Origin: Patescibacteria group bacterium | GTDB lineage: Bacteria > Patescibacteriota > Patescibacteriia > Patescibacteriales > Patescibacteriaceae | Direction: 5' to 3' | Assembly: GCA_022705845.1 (NCBI GenBank) | Contig: JAKJDQ010000002.1 | Coordinates: forward strand, 1-41,885 | Length of the DNA: 41,885 bases | In this document: positions 10,618 to 18,341 of the stretch, piece by piece | How positions within the stretch are numbered: position 1 is the stretch's first letter | Layout of the letters: every line of letters starts with the position of its first letter | Translations under genes and position numbers: made by a program | Notes under the pieces: model-generated | What the model saw: only the letters and a program-made list of their open reading frames with translations | Database searches by the model: none | Told to the model about the DNA's origin: nothing

Positions 10618-12402
10618 ATGGACCAAGAAAAAATCACGCAAGAATCACCCTTAGAAAAGGCCAAAAGACTACTAGCCGAAAAAGAATCTAAAGATAAAGA
10701 AAAAAACGAGGCTGAGGCTCAAAAAGAGCCTGAAAATCAGGCTAAAGAACAAACATTAGAAGAGCTTAATAGCTTAAAACAAGAGTTGGAAAGACAATTA
10801 AATGAAATGAATTTTAATGTGGAGATCTCTAGAAACGAAGCTCATGAAACTAGAGATGCTATGCGAGGGGGTGGTCTTGATCAGAGTCTGGACTATAAAG
10901 AAGAATATAGCGCCATTATTTCTGAGGCAGCCGACAATTTAAATAGCTTAAGGCAAGAAAAGAATAGAATAAAAGCAGAGTTGGAGGTGGTTAATTTCAA
11001 TATCGAAAACTTTGATATCAACAAAAATATCGCCGAAGCCAAAAAGGATGTTCAAGCAGAAATTGCCACTGTTGAACAAGAGAGTGTTGAGGCCATAAAC
11101 CAAGTTAAAGATTATCCTGGCTCTAATGTGCAAGATCTTGAAGCCGCACAAAAGATAACCGTTGATTCTAGCCAAAGAATTGATCAAATTATAGAAAACT
11201 CTGATCAAGCTGTTGACAATATAGTAACCGAAGATGTTTCAGGTGAACAAAAAGTTGAAAAATATGAAGGTCCGATTAAAGAATTAGAGCTACAATACCG
11301 CGATATCCAAAACAAAAAAAAGCCCAAAAATGATCAGTACAATCAGCTAATGAGTCAATGGACAAAACTTTCTTTAGAAAAAAATTCAGCCGAGGCGCAT
11401 GGTGATGAAAAAAAAGCACTTGAGCTTAAAGGAGCTATGGCAACAATTAGTGAAAAAAAGGAAAAAATTTACTTGGGTGAAAAAAAATTCGAACAATTAA
11501 AACAGCACCAGGATAAATTCAAAGAACTTGATGGTCAATTAACAGCAGTGTTAGCAGAAATAAGATCTCTTAAAGAATCAAAAGAACAGGGAGAAATGTC
11601 TGCTGAGCAATATCAAAACCAGATAGAACCATTAATAGCCAAACAAAACTATTTGTACGAACAAATAACTAAAAATAATAACGAGGCTGATAAAATAAAA
11701 AATGACAAAGAATTTGGAAAAGAAGAAGAATCTTTAGAATATCTTGATGGTCAAGAAGAACAATTAATTAATGCTGCCAAAAAAGAACTTGGCTATGATG
11801 AGTCAGTTCAAGAAATAGCAACAAAAAAACTTGGCCCCCTGGGTGCCTATGATGCCCACATATTGATGTTAAATAATTATCTAGGATTAAATTTACCAGT
11901 CTTTTCTCAAGATTTTAAAACAAGAAAGCTCAATAAGAATGAAGGTTGGGATAGCCCTATTATGGGTACACACGAAATAATTAATGATAATTCGCCCGAA
12001 GGAAATAAAAATAGAGATATTTTGGGCGCAAAACAAGAGTCTGTTTATAATGACTACTTAGAAAAAACGAAAAAACTAGCAGGCCTACCAGAAGAATCTA
12101 AGAAAAAACTTATAAAATTAGTTAAAGAAGATAATTCTTTATTGACTAGCGCCCTAAGTACTGAATGTTTTGATTCTTTTGATGGCCTTGACATAGACGG
12201 TGCTATCAATCACATCTTTACTGCTTATTCTAATTCCGATAAACAATGTAAACCTCTTGATGTTAAAAATCGGGAAGTCAGAATTGGTGATAAAACAGTT
12301 GATCAAGATACCCTTAGAAATAGCGCTCACTATCACTCCAAAAAAATGATGTTTATATTCACTGCCTTTAAAATTGCCCAAGACAATGGGTTGATTGGCT
12401 AA
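10618..12402 (+). CDS. Large coiled-coil protein, unrecognised
   Basis: The 594-aa protein has no signal peptide or membrane helix. Residues 1-400 are almost entirely charged heptad-like helix (for example EELNSLKQELERQLNEM and LKQHQDKFKELDGQLTAVLAEI), pointing to long coiled coils. The C-terminal 190 residues look globular (LGPLGAYDAHILMLNNYLGL; STECFDSFDGLDIDGAINHIF), but I do not recognise the fold. The sense strand is A-rich, with codon use unlike the neighbouring core genes, and the gene follows tRNA-Ser, so it may be acquired. It could be a scaffold or filament-forming protein; this is a guess from shape only. Confidence 0.7.
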   Translation: MDQEKITQESPLEKAKRLLAEKESKDKEKNEAEAQKEPENQAKEQTLEELNSLKQELERQLNEMNFNVEISRNEAHETRDAMRGGGLDQSLDYKEEYSAIISEAADNLNSLRQEKNRIKAELEVVNFNIENFDINKNIAEAKKDVQAEIATVEQESVEAINQVKDYPGSNVQDLEAAQKITVDSSQRIDQIIENSDQAVDNIVTEDVSGEQKVEKYEGPIKELELQYRDIQNKKKPKNDQYNQLMSQWTKLSLEKNSAEAHGDEKKALELKGAMATISEKKEKIYLGEKKFEQLKQHQDKFKELDGQLTAVLAEIRSLKESKEQGEMSAEQYQNQIEPLIAKQNYLYEQITKNNNEADKIKNDKEFGKEEESLEYLDGQEEQLINAAKKELGYDESVQEIATKKLGPLGAYDAHILMLNNYLGLNLPVFSQDFKTRKLNKNEGWDSPIMGTHEIINDNSPEGNKNRDILGAKQESVYNDYLEKTKKLAGLPEESKKKLIKLVKEDNSLLTSALSTECFDSFDGLDIDGAINHIFTAYSNSDKQCKPLDVKNREVRIGDKTVDQDTLRNSAHYHSKKMMFIFTAFKIAQDNGLIG

Positions 12403-12442
12403 CCACTGAAATCACGGTTCCAGCCCGAGGTAGCCCGCTAGA

Positions 12443-12673
12443 TTATCGAGTTTGAACTACGATCAAATAGGGGGTTTTGGAAAATAAAAAGCCGATTTCC
12501 AGTAGAAGTCGATTTTGTATTATTAAGTTCAAGATGTTGTTTTTGTACGATTTTTTTTTCGCGCGTTCAACCGCCTCCGCTTTGGTGTCGCAAATGGCCG
12601 AGGCCTTTTGATTGCCAATAACCTTAAGTTTCCAATCCTTGCCGTTAGGGCTAACGAATATTTGATGCGTCAT
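12443..12673 (-). pseudogene. DUF2188-like small protein, probably frameshifted at an A9 run
   Basis: The minus-strand ORF starts at 12673 with MTHQIFVSPNGKDWKLKVIG and continues KASAICDTKAEAVERAKKK. That matches the DUF2188 pattern (nucleic-acid-binding-like small proteins: VVPNGxGWxVK...A..HDTKxEAIxxA). After a run of nine A (plus-strand T at 12551-12559) the encoded residues lose the family look. In the neighbouring frame the text becomes KKIVQKQHLEL, closer to the expected helix, and stays open to a TAG at 12438-12440. So either the gene is frameshifted, the homopolymer is a sequencing error, or slippage is used. It is divergent from the Panacea gene across a 137-base promoter region. Confidence 0.5.
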
Positions 12674-12743
12674 ATTGTTTAGATTTTAACCGCTCTTATC
12701 TTATTTATTAAATTGTCTAGATCTGTTAAAATAAACTCGTGGC

Positions 12744-12778
12744 ATTTGTCAAACTTATTAACATATCTATTGACAAAT
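12744..12778. promoter_or_regulatory. Inverted repeat, candidate operator between divergent genes
   Basis: ATTTGTCAA (12744-12752) and TTGACAAAT (12770-12778) form a perfect 9-base inverted repeat with a 17-base spacer. The right arm contains the -35 box of the rightward promoter. The left arm read leftward gives TTGACA, a possible -35 for the DUF2188-like gene. This is what one expects for an operator bound by a dimeric HTH antitoxin. The role is inferred. Confidence 0.6.
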
Positions 12779-12798
12779 AATTTTACAATGATTATACT
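12770..12798 (+). promoter_or_regulatory. Sigma-70 promoter of the Panacea antitoxin-toxin operon
   Basis: TTGACA (12770-12775), a 17-base spacer and TATACT (12793-12798) make a near-consensus promoter. The predicted start of transcription is near 12805, only about 6 bases before the ATG at 12811, so the mRNA would be essentially leaderless. Confidence 0.75.
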
Positions 12799-12810
12799 GG
12801 AAATAACAAT

Positions 12811-13590
12811 ATGCTTGGCAAATTTATTTTAGAACAACGTAAAAAGCACAATTTAACGCAGGATTTTTTAGCGTCTAAAATTGGCGTTTCGCGTCCTACC
12901 TATATTCAAATAGAGCAGGGCGAGCGTGACCTAACCATAACCGAAGCAAAAATATTATCGGATATTTTTGGTATTGTTTTTGATGATTTTGTTCAGGGCA
13001 AGGACACTGCTGCTAAGGTAGAAATTAAAAAGAGCATTAAAAAAATAAGAGAAGAAAAGCAAGAAATGAGAATAAGCGTTCCGCAAAAAAATCTAGAAAA
13101 ATTTAAGGAGGTTCTACTTTATGTTTTATCTGAAGTCGGTGGCAAGCCGAATGTTGGCGAAGCAGTAATCTATAAATTGCTTTATTTTATTGATTTTGAT
13201 TTTTACGAAAAATTTGAGGAGCAATTAGTTGGTGCGACATATATTAAAAATCACTATGGGCCTACGCCGGTTGAGTTTAAAACTATTGTCGATGATATGA
13301 TTAAAAATGGCGAAGTTGTGAAAGTTGAAGGAAAATATTTTAATTATCTACAAAGAAAATATCTGCCAATTCGCGAACCAGACTTAACTAAATTAAAAGA
13401 CGCACGCGAATTGCGTCATATCGACGAAGTATTAGCCAGATTGGGCGATAAAAATGCCAAAGAATTAAGTGAATACTCTCACGAGGATACTCCTTGGCTC
13501 GTCGCAAAAGAAAATCAGCCGCTTGATTACGAGGCCGTGTTCTACCGCACTCCTAAAACTTCCGTGAGAAACTATGACGAGCAAGATTAA
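12811..13590 (+). CDS. XRE-family HTH fused to a Panacea (DUF4065) domain: antitoxin
   Basis: The 259-aa protein has an N-terminal XRE helix-turn-helix (about residues 3-58: EQRKKHNLTQDFLASKIGVS and TYIQIEQGERD). A charged linker follows, then a DUF4065/Panacea domain (about 95-245) with the typical KLLYFIDFDFYEKF...LVGATYIKNHYGPTPVEF pattern. Panacea domains are known antitoxins paired with many unrelated toxins (established for the family). The HTH would give autoregulation at the inverted repeat upstream. Its last 17 bases overlap the toxin-like gene, a classic toxin-antitoxin arrangement with the antitoxin first. Confidence 0.88.
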   Translation: MLGKFILEQRKKHNLTQDFLASKIGVSRPTYIQIEQGERDLTITEAKILSDIFGIVFDDFVQGKDTAAKVEIKKSIKKIREEKQEMRISVPQKNLEKFKEVLLYVLSEVGGKPNVGEAVIYKLLYFIDFDFYEKFEEQLVGATYIKNHYGPTPVEFKTIVDDMIKNGEVVKVEGKYFNYLQRKYLPIREPDLTKLKDARELRHIDEVLARLGDKNAKELSEYSHEDTPWLVAKENQPLDYEAVFYRTPKTSVRNYDEQD

Positions 13591-13957
13591 TTATGGCGAA
13601 ACGCCTGAATTTCAAAAAGACTTCAAAAAATTGCTCAAAAAGTTCAAATCACTTGAAGATGATTTTGAGTTAGCAAAAGTTGCGGCGATTGAACTTTTTC
13701 ATATACAAAAAGTAAACAATTTAAGCACTTTTCCTGTTCAAGGTCTTTGCACGGAAAAAATACAAATTTGTAAAATTAAAAAATTTGCCTGCAAAGCGTT
13801 AAAGGGGCGAGGTTCAAAAAGCGGAATACGAGTTATTTATGCTTTTCATTGCGAAAATTATAAGGTAGATTTTATTGAGATATATTTTAAGGGTGAGAAA
13901 GAAAACGAAGACAGGGATAGAATTAGGGAGTATTTAAAACATTATTTAACCGAGTGA
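13574..13957 (+). CDS. RelE/HigB-like toxin partner of the Panacea antitoxin
   Basis: The 127-aa basic protein overlaps the antitoxin by 17 bases in another frame. It has an N-terminal helical hairpin (TPEFQKDFKKLLKKFKSLEDDF) and a beta-rich core with GSKSGIRVIYAFHCENYKVDFIEIYFKGEKENED, as in RelE/ParE-fold toxins. By family knowledge these either cut mRNA on the ribosome or inhibit gyrase; the sequence does not decide which. It ends in TGA, one of only two clear TGA stops in this window, in keeping with foreign origin. The toxin call rests on fold pattern plus operon structure. Confidence 0.72.
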   Translation: MTSKINYGETPEFQKDFKKLLKKFKSLEDDFELAKVAAIELFHIQKVNNLSTFPVQGLCTEKIQICKIKKFACKALKGRGSKSGIRVIYAFHCENYKVDFIEIYFKGEKENEDRDRIREYLKHYLTE

Positions 13958-14433
13958 TCTACATCATCTTTACCTTTAACCGACTTTGGTTTGGGAGCTT
14001 CAAACCATGCCGGTGAACTGTATAATAAGTTCTTAATTGCTGTATATTTTTATCAATAATCGCGAAGTTAACCGTTTTTATCGATTCAAACTTCGGGACA
14101 TCGCTCCTGCTATTTATCTATAGCCATTTTAGACTCATTAGTGCCAAAATCAATATTTGTGGCAGGTTATTTTTGGCGGATTATCGTTGCTAAAACAGAT
14201 GAATATACAGATCTTAAACTGAAAATGGAGTACCAAATTTCTCTATATAAAGACAATGTTATTAATTATCAAGGGGTATCTGCCATAAATAGCACTGCTG
14301 GTTTTTAGTAGTTATTAATTTTCCTATTTTCTTAGAATTCTGTTTTTTTATGTTTTGATGCTGGATAAAGGTTTATGGTCTTGTAATTTTATAATTTCTG
14401 GCTATAATCTAAGATAGATTTTAATAATTTTTT
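13958..14433. other. 475-base gap with one short open frame
   Basis: No convincing gene. A plus-strand frame is open through to TAG at 14306-14308 and could start at GTG 14141, giving 55 residues that include SIFVAGYFWRIIVAKTDEYT. It lacks an ATG and a Shine-Dalgarno motif, and I do not recognise it, so it may be a gene remnant. The only clear signal is the promoter at 14381-14408 for the next gene. No tRNA or repeat is seen. Confidence 0.4.
14381..14408 (+). promoter_or_regulatory. Sigma-70 promoter
   Basis: TTGTAA (14381-14386), a 16-base spacer and TATAAT (14403-14408), 25 bases before the ATG of the 116-aa gene. It probably drives both that gene and the 1028-aa gene. Confidence 0.6.
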
Positions 14434-14784
14434 ATGTCTATGCAATCTAAAGTATCATTGGAAAAAGAAATTATAGCGGGCTGGGGTCGTAAGCTAGGAT
14501 TTTTAATTGATGCTTTAAACATTACCCAATCAGCCAAAGATTTACTAGTAGAAATAGTTTCCATGATGGAGCCGGAAGAAATGATTAAGTTGGCGGCTGT
14601 ATTGGAAGAAAAACTAGCCTCAGAACAGTCAGCTATCTTAGAAATAGAATTACAAAATAAGTTGGATGCTATGGCGATGAAATACGCCGCTGAAGCGGAG
14701 GCAATTGATCAAAATAGCTTGAATGAAATCAGGGAATTAATAAAGGAAAAAGCGTTAAGTGATATTCGTCAGACTATAAAATAA
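14434..14784 (+). CDS. Small helical protein, unrecognised
   Basis: The 116-aa product is all-helical in appearance: SLEKEIIAGWGRKLGFLIDAL, then a heptad-like stretch MMEPEEMIKLAAVLEEKLASEQ and a charged C-terminal helix. There is no membrane segment or known motif. It ends 4 bases before the 1028-aa gene, with a good promoter upstream, so the two form an operon. Function unknown; it could be a partner or regulator of the large protein. Confidence 0.75.
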   Translation: MSMQSKVSLEKEIIAGWGRKLGFLIDALNITQSAKDLLVEIVSMMEPEEMIKLAAVLEEKLASEQSAILEIELQNKLDAMAMKYAAEAEAIDQNSLNEIRELIKEKALSDIRQTIK

Positions 14785-14788
14785 TTTT

Positions 14789-17700
14789 ATGAGCAATAAC
14801 TTTGAAAATAGCCAGTCAGCGTCACAGCAGCTAGGTATGCCCGAGCCACTTAAATTAGATAGTAATATTATCAACGGAGAAGGTGGGGCTGATGTTGATG
14901 AGGCGCTTATGGCCCAACAGAAAGAGGATGCTTTAAAAGATATATTTTTACAAAAAGAGATTGAGGTTAAGGCCAGACAAGACAATGGGGAAAGTCCATC
15001 AAATTATACAAAATATAAATTAGCAATTTTTGATCAGTTATTAAAAAATAAGTCGGTTGATTTTCCTAGGGTGGTTCGTCAATTGCGAGGCCCAAATAAT
15101 CCTGATACTTTTGATCTGGGCTCTTGTTATAGTGCTTTTGAAACGGTTAGATTTTATTCTAATAATGCTCAGGAATTACATGATGGCTATCAGATAAAAA
15201 ATTCTATGGAATTATCTGATGATCCAGCTCAATATGTTGAACAGGTTAGTCAACTTTTTGATAAAATTAGTACACAAAAACAGGCAATGATGCAACGTAA
15301 TAATCAGTTGGGCATACCAAGCTCTAAATATGATTATTATCGTTTAGCTATTTTAGAGAATCTCTTTAAAAATAATAGGGTAGAAATGTCTCGTCTAGGT
15401 CGGGAGCTACAGGAGGAAGAGGGCGATGATTTCGACCCAGAAGCTTTTCAGGACGCTTATTTAATATTAGACAGAGAAAATAAACTTAAAACTCAACAAG
15501 TGCAGAAGCAGAATGAAGAAAAAGAAGAAGTATTAGAAAAACAACCGACAGAACCTGTCTCTCCTGAAATACCGGCTGAGTTAAATAATGCCATAATTTC
15601 AGAAATTCCCGAAGAGCCAAATAATAAATATCCGGATAAAAAAATAAAAGCTAAAATTATTGGCGCTGCTGTTTATAAAACCATTGCTTCTATTGTTGGT
15701 CTTAAATCAGTTGTTGATTGGTTGGGGGCTGGTTTAGGTTCTTTGGGTTTAAAAATTGGCCAGCGGACCGATGTTTATAAATATTTTGATCAAAAGAAAG
15801 AGACAGCCCAAGATCGAGGTGACATTAATAATGCTCTAGAAAAATTGATTGAAGCTGCAGCTGCTCGGCATGATTTTAAACAGGCTATTTATCAAGATGA
15901 AAGGTATATAAAATTAGTAGCCGAGACTAATCAGTTGCTAGAAGGTTATAAACAAACTGAAGATGTTGAAGCTAGGGCAATTTTGGCTGACAAGATGAAG
16001 CAAAATCAGGAGGAAAAAAAGAAAATAGCTCAAGAATATGCGATGGTGGCCAATCAGGCTGAAAAGGATCAGGAATTAAAGAATTTAGCTATTGAATATA
16101 ATAATTTAATTGATAATGCCCGTTCAACTGCTTATTATGATTTACCGGTTCAGCAACGTCAGCAAATTGACGCTAATTGGGACCATCTGTCAGAGGCTGA
16201 GCGCAGCCTTTATACTCTGCCGGAAGCAGATAAACGAACCATGAAGATTCGACTGGGGCAAGTGCTAATTAATAATTTAGAAAAAAATGATGCCCTGGCT
16301 GATCAACGTCGTAGGTCGGCTCAAGATATTTTGCGTGATTATGTCCATGGCAAGGTGGAGGCCTCGGCCTTAATTAAAGATAGTCTTAATACTGCCCTCA
16401 CTCTTACTGGAGCTGGAGCCTTGCGTGGTTTTACTTATTGGACAATGGCGATGGTGGAACGTTCTAAGTCTAAAAATCGTGAATTTAGAAAAGAATATTC
16501 TTGGAATCAGGTAGGTGAAAAAATTTCTAGTAGCCGGCGGCTGTTTGATTTATTTGTCACTTCCATGAAAGAGACTTATTACGGTTTAAGCGGGCGTAGA
16601 TTTGTTCAGAAATATACTGTTGACAAACAAGGCAAATTAAAACGATACTCCGACAAAATTCAAATGAAAGGATTACCAGCGACAGCACTAAGAGCTCAGT
16701 CTTTAGGTGAAATTACTCGTTTATTTGGTATTGGCACTCAGACTATGGCGGCTATTGTTACTGAGGGGATGAGTCTGCAAGGATCATTGGAAAATATAGC
16801 TGACACGTTTAAGGGTGATGCTCTTGGAAATATGGCTAATAATTGGTATCAAAACTTTCGCATTGATCAACGAATAGCTAAATCATTAAAAATTCTGCAA
16901 GATAAGGGAGATCACGGGGGTGGACAGATGGTAACTGAAAAAACAACGGCAGTTGGTACAACCCCGGAAAAACCAGATACTCAAGATATTGACCTTAAAC
17001 ATCTAGAAAATTTAGATACTATAAAGATTGCCCAGTTAGCTGAGCAGGGCCATCGGGTTGTTAAGGGTGGATCAGTGTCAGAAGCCTTGGGACGGTCGGT
17101 TAGCGGTCGGGAGGATATGCTGCTTATTACTTTTAATAACAAGGGTGAGCCTATTATTTATGATGGTTATAATCCTAATGTTATTGCCCCGGACGCTAGA
17201 GTACTTGATTATGGCGGCCGTTTAGTAGCGATCGATAATGATTCTAGCCACCTTCATTTTTATGAGCAACATTATTTTGATGATTTATCTAAACAAATTG
17301 ATATAAATTTAAAACAAGAAAATATTGGCGAACAAGTTGTGTTGAGTACTCTGGCACCTCAAGGACCGAAGATCGAAGAAGTCGTATCTGATTCAACCAT
17401 CGTTCATAATATGCCAGATAGCGCTAGTCTTGGTAAATATTCTGATCATCCATATTTTAATTTAACCACTAAGGGGAAAATTGATTATGATGATTTAGTG
17501 CATGGCAATAGTGATCTTTATCGCCAATTTGTTATGTTTAATCGGCCTGGCGGAGCTTGGAGTACTAATGCCGGCCAAGATTTGCTTAGCGATATTGACC
17601 GTATTTATCATAATGAAGACTTGTCGGTGGCTGATAGAATAAAGATACTGGAAGGAATTAAAGAGGTGATGGTTAAACCTGATTTAGTGAGTCATGTTAA

Positions 17701-17875
17701 TGATTCTGAGACTAAAGATCTCCTTAGCAGAACATACCAGCATTATGCTGATTCTATTGATCATTCTATTGAATTATTAAAACATCCCGACGGTCAACCA
17801 ATACCCGAAGAGTGGAATGGCGGGTTAGATGAATTTATTAAGTGGCGTGATGCTCATCGGCCGACTGGTAATTAA
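14789..17875 (+). CDS. Large (1028 aa) multi-domain protein with an internal N-terminal duplication, unrecognised
   Basis: Residues about 49-128 and 157-232 are two copies of one helical module. In the first, SNYTKYKLAIFDQLLKNKSV leads to VVRQLRG; in the second, SSKYDYYRLAILENLFKNNRV leads to LGRELQE. A charged linker (about 233-285) follows, then a weakly hydrophobic region (AAVYKTIASIVGLKSVVDWLGA), a coiled-coil stretch, a second hydrophobic segment (LNTALTLTGAGALRGFTYWT) and a mixed C-terminal part. No catalytic motif is recognised and no signal peptide is seen. It may associate with the membrane through the two hydrophobic stretches. It lies 4 bases after the 116-aa gene and is followed by a terminator. 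Function unknown. Confidence 0.8.
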   Translation: MSNNFENSQSASQQLGMPEPLKLDSNIINGEGGADVDEALMAQQKEDALKDIFLQKEIEVKARQDNGESPSNYTKYKLAIFDQLLKNKSVDFPRVVRQLRGPNNPDTFDLGSCYSAFETVRFYSNNAQELHDGYQIKNSMELSDDPAQYVEQVSQLFDKISTQKQAMMQRNNQLGIPSSKYDYYRLAILENLFKNNRVEMSRLGRELQEEEGDDFDPEAFQDAYLILDRENKLKTQQVQKQNEEKEEVLEKQPTEPVSPEIPAELNNAIISEIPEEPNNKYPDKKIKAKIIGAAVYKTIASIVGLKSVVDWLGAGLGSLGLKIGQRTDVYKYFDQKKETAQDRGDINNALEKLIEAAAARHDFKQAIYQDERYIKLVAETNQLLEGYKQTEDVEARAILADKMKQNQEEKKKIAQEYAMVANQAEKDQELKNLAIEYNNLIDNARSTAYYDLPVQQRQQIDANWDHLSEAERSLYTLPEADKRTMKIRLGQVLINNLEKNDALADQRRRSAQDILRDYVHGKVEASALIKDSLNTALTLTGAGALRGFTYWTMAMVERSKSKNREFRKEYSWNQVGEKISSSRRLFDLFVTSMKETYYGLSGRRFVQKYTVDKQGKLKRYSDKIQMKGLPATALRAQSLGEITRLFGIGTQTMAAIVTEGMSLQGSLENIADTFKGDALGNMANNWYQNFRIDQRIAKSLKILQDKGDHGGGQMVTEKTTAVGTTPEKPDTQDIDLKHLENLDTIKIAQLAEQGHRVVKGGSVSEALGRSVSGREDMLLITFNNKGEPIIYDGYNPNVIAPDARVLDYGGRLVAIDNDSSHLHFYEQHYFDDLSKQIDINLKQENIGEQVVLSTLAPQGPKIEEVVSDSTIVHNMPDSASLGKYSDHPYFNLTTKGKIDYDDLVHGNSDLYRQFVMFNRPGGAWSTNAGQDLLSDIDRIYHNEDLSVADRIKILEGIKEVMVKPDLVSHVNDSETKDLLSRTYQHYADSIDHSIELLKHPDGQPIPEEWNGGLDEFIKWRDAHRPTGN

Positions 17876-17921
17876 CTAGATGTGTTGGCCTTATGGCCAT
17901 AACCGTACAACTAGTTTTTTT
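17875..17921 (+). terminator. Terminator-like hairpin after the 1028-aa gene
   Basis: ACTAG at 17875-17879 (touching the stop codon) pairs with CTAGT at 17911-17915, with an inner GGCC/GGCC stem, and is followed by a run of T to 17921. The middle of the stem is imperfect. Confidence 0.5.
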
Positions 17922-17924
17922 GGC

Positions 17925-17953
17925 TTGAAAAATAGATTTAGTTGTTGTATATT
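17925..17953 (+). promoter_or_regulatory. Promoter of tRNA-Arg
   Basis: TTGAAA (17925-17930), 17-base spacer, TATATT (17948-17953). The predicted start is near 17960, just before the tRNA. The same transcript probably continues into the 100-aa gene, dnaG and rpoD. Confidence 0.6.
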
Positions 17954-17963
17954 GCCTTATATC

Positions 17964-18035
17964 GCCCCTATAGTTTAATGGATAAAACATAAGCTTCCGG
18001 AGCTTGCGATGGGGGTTCGATTCCCTCTAGGGGCG
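17964..18035 (+). tRNA. tRNA-Arg (CCG)
   Basis: Acceptor GCCCCTA/TAGGGGC, D stem GTTT/AAAC, and an anticodon stem TAAGC/GCTTG around TTCCGGA, giving CCG for the codon CGG. T arm GGGGGTTCGATTCCCTC. Discriminator G, no encoded CCA. The next coding start is only 3 bases after its 3' end. Confidence 0.93.
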
Positions 18036-18038
18036 CTT

Positions 18039-18341
18039 ATGAAAATTAGACTCACGGCTAATAATTTACCGATGACTATTCCGCAATTAATGCGTCAGGC
18101 AGGTTATGTTTATCTGCCTGGCCGTGGTGGTGATGACAGTTATATTAGAGTTATGGGACGTTCGCCTTATCCTAGATTTCATGTTTATATTCAGGAGAGG
18201 GACAACCAGCTGATTATTAATTTACATTTAGATCAAAAACAGCCGGGCTACGGCGTATCGACCCGCCATAACGGAGAATATGAGGGGCCGGTAGTGGAGA
18301 CCGAAGCACGGCGTTTAATACAATTAATTTCTCATGCCTAA
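18039..18341 (+). CDS. Small protein upstream of dnaG, unrecognised
   Basis: Starting at ATG 18039 (MKIRLTANNLPMTIPQLMRQ) the product is 100 aa. An upstream in-frame ATG at 18009 lies inside the tRNA and is rejected. The sequence is a compact alpha/beta pattern: GYVYLPGRGGDDSYIRVMGR, then FHVYIQERDNQLIINLHLDQ and a C-terminal helix ETEARRLIQLIS. It overlaps dnaG by 8 bases, so it is translationally coupled to primase. The start is 3 bases from the tRNA-Arg end; tRNA processing would leave an almost leaderless mRNA. I recognise no named family. Confidence 0.75.
   Translation: MKIRLTANNLPMTIPQLMRQAGYVYLPGRGGDDSYIRVMGRSPYPRFHVYIQERDNQLIINLHLDQKQPGYGVSTRHNGEYEGPVVETEARRLIQLISHA

Noticed and set aside
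10223-12442. att repeat of the tRNA-Ser 3' end around 12410-12440
   Set aside because: The segment CACGGTTCCAGCCCGAG only loosely resembles the T arm and lacks a continuous match, so I do not call an island boundary there.
18009-18038. Start of the dnaG-upstream gene inside tRNA-Arg
   Set aside because: The residues MGVRFPLGAL are translated tRNA. The ATG at 18039 gives a better N-terminus.
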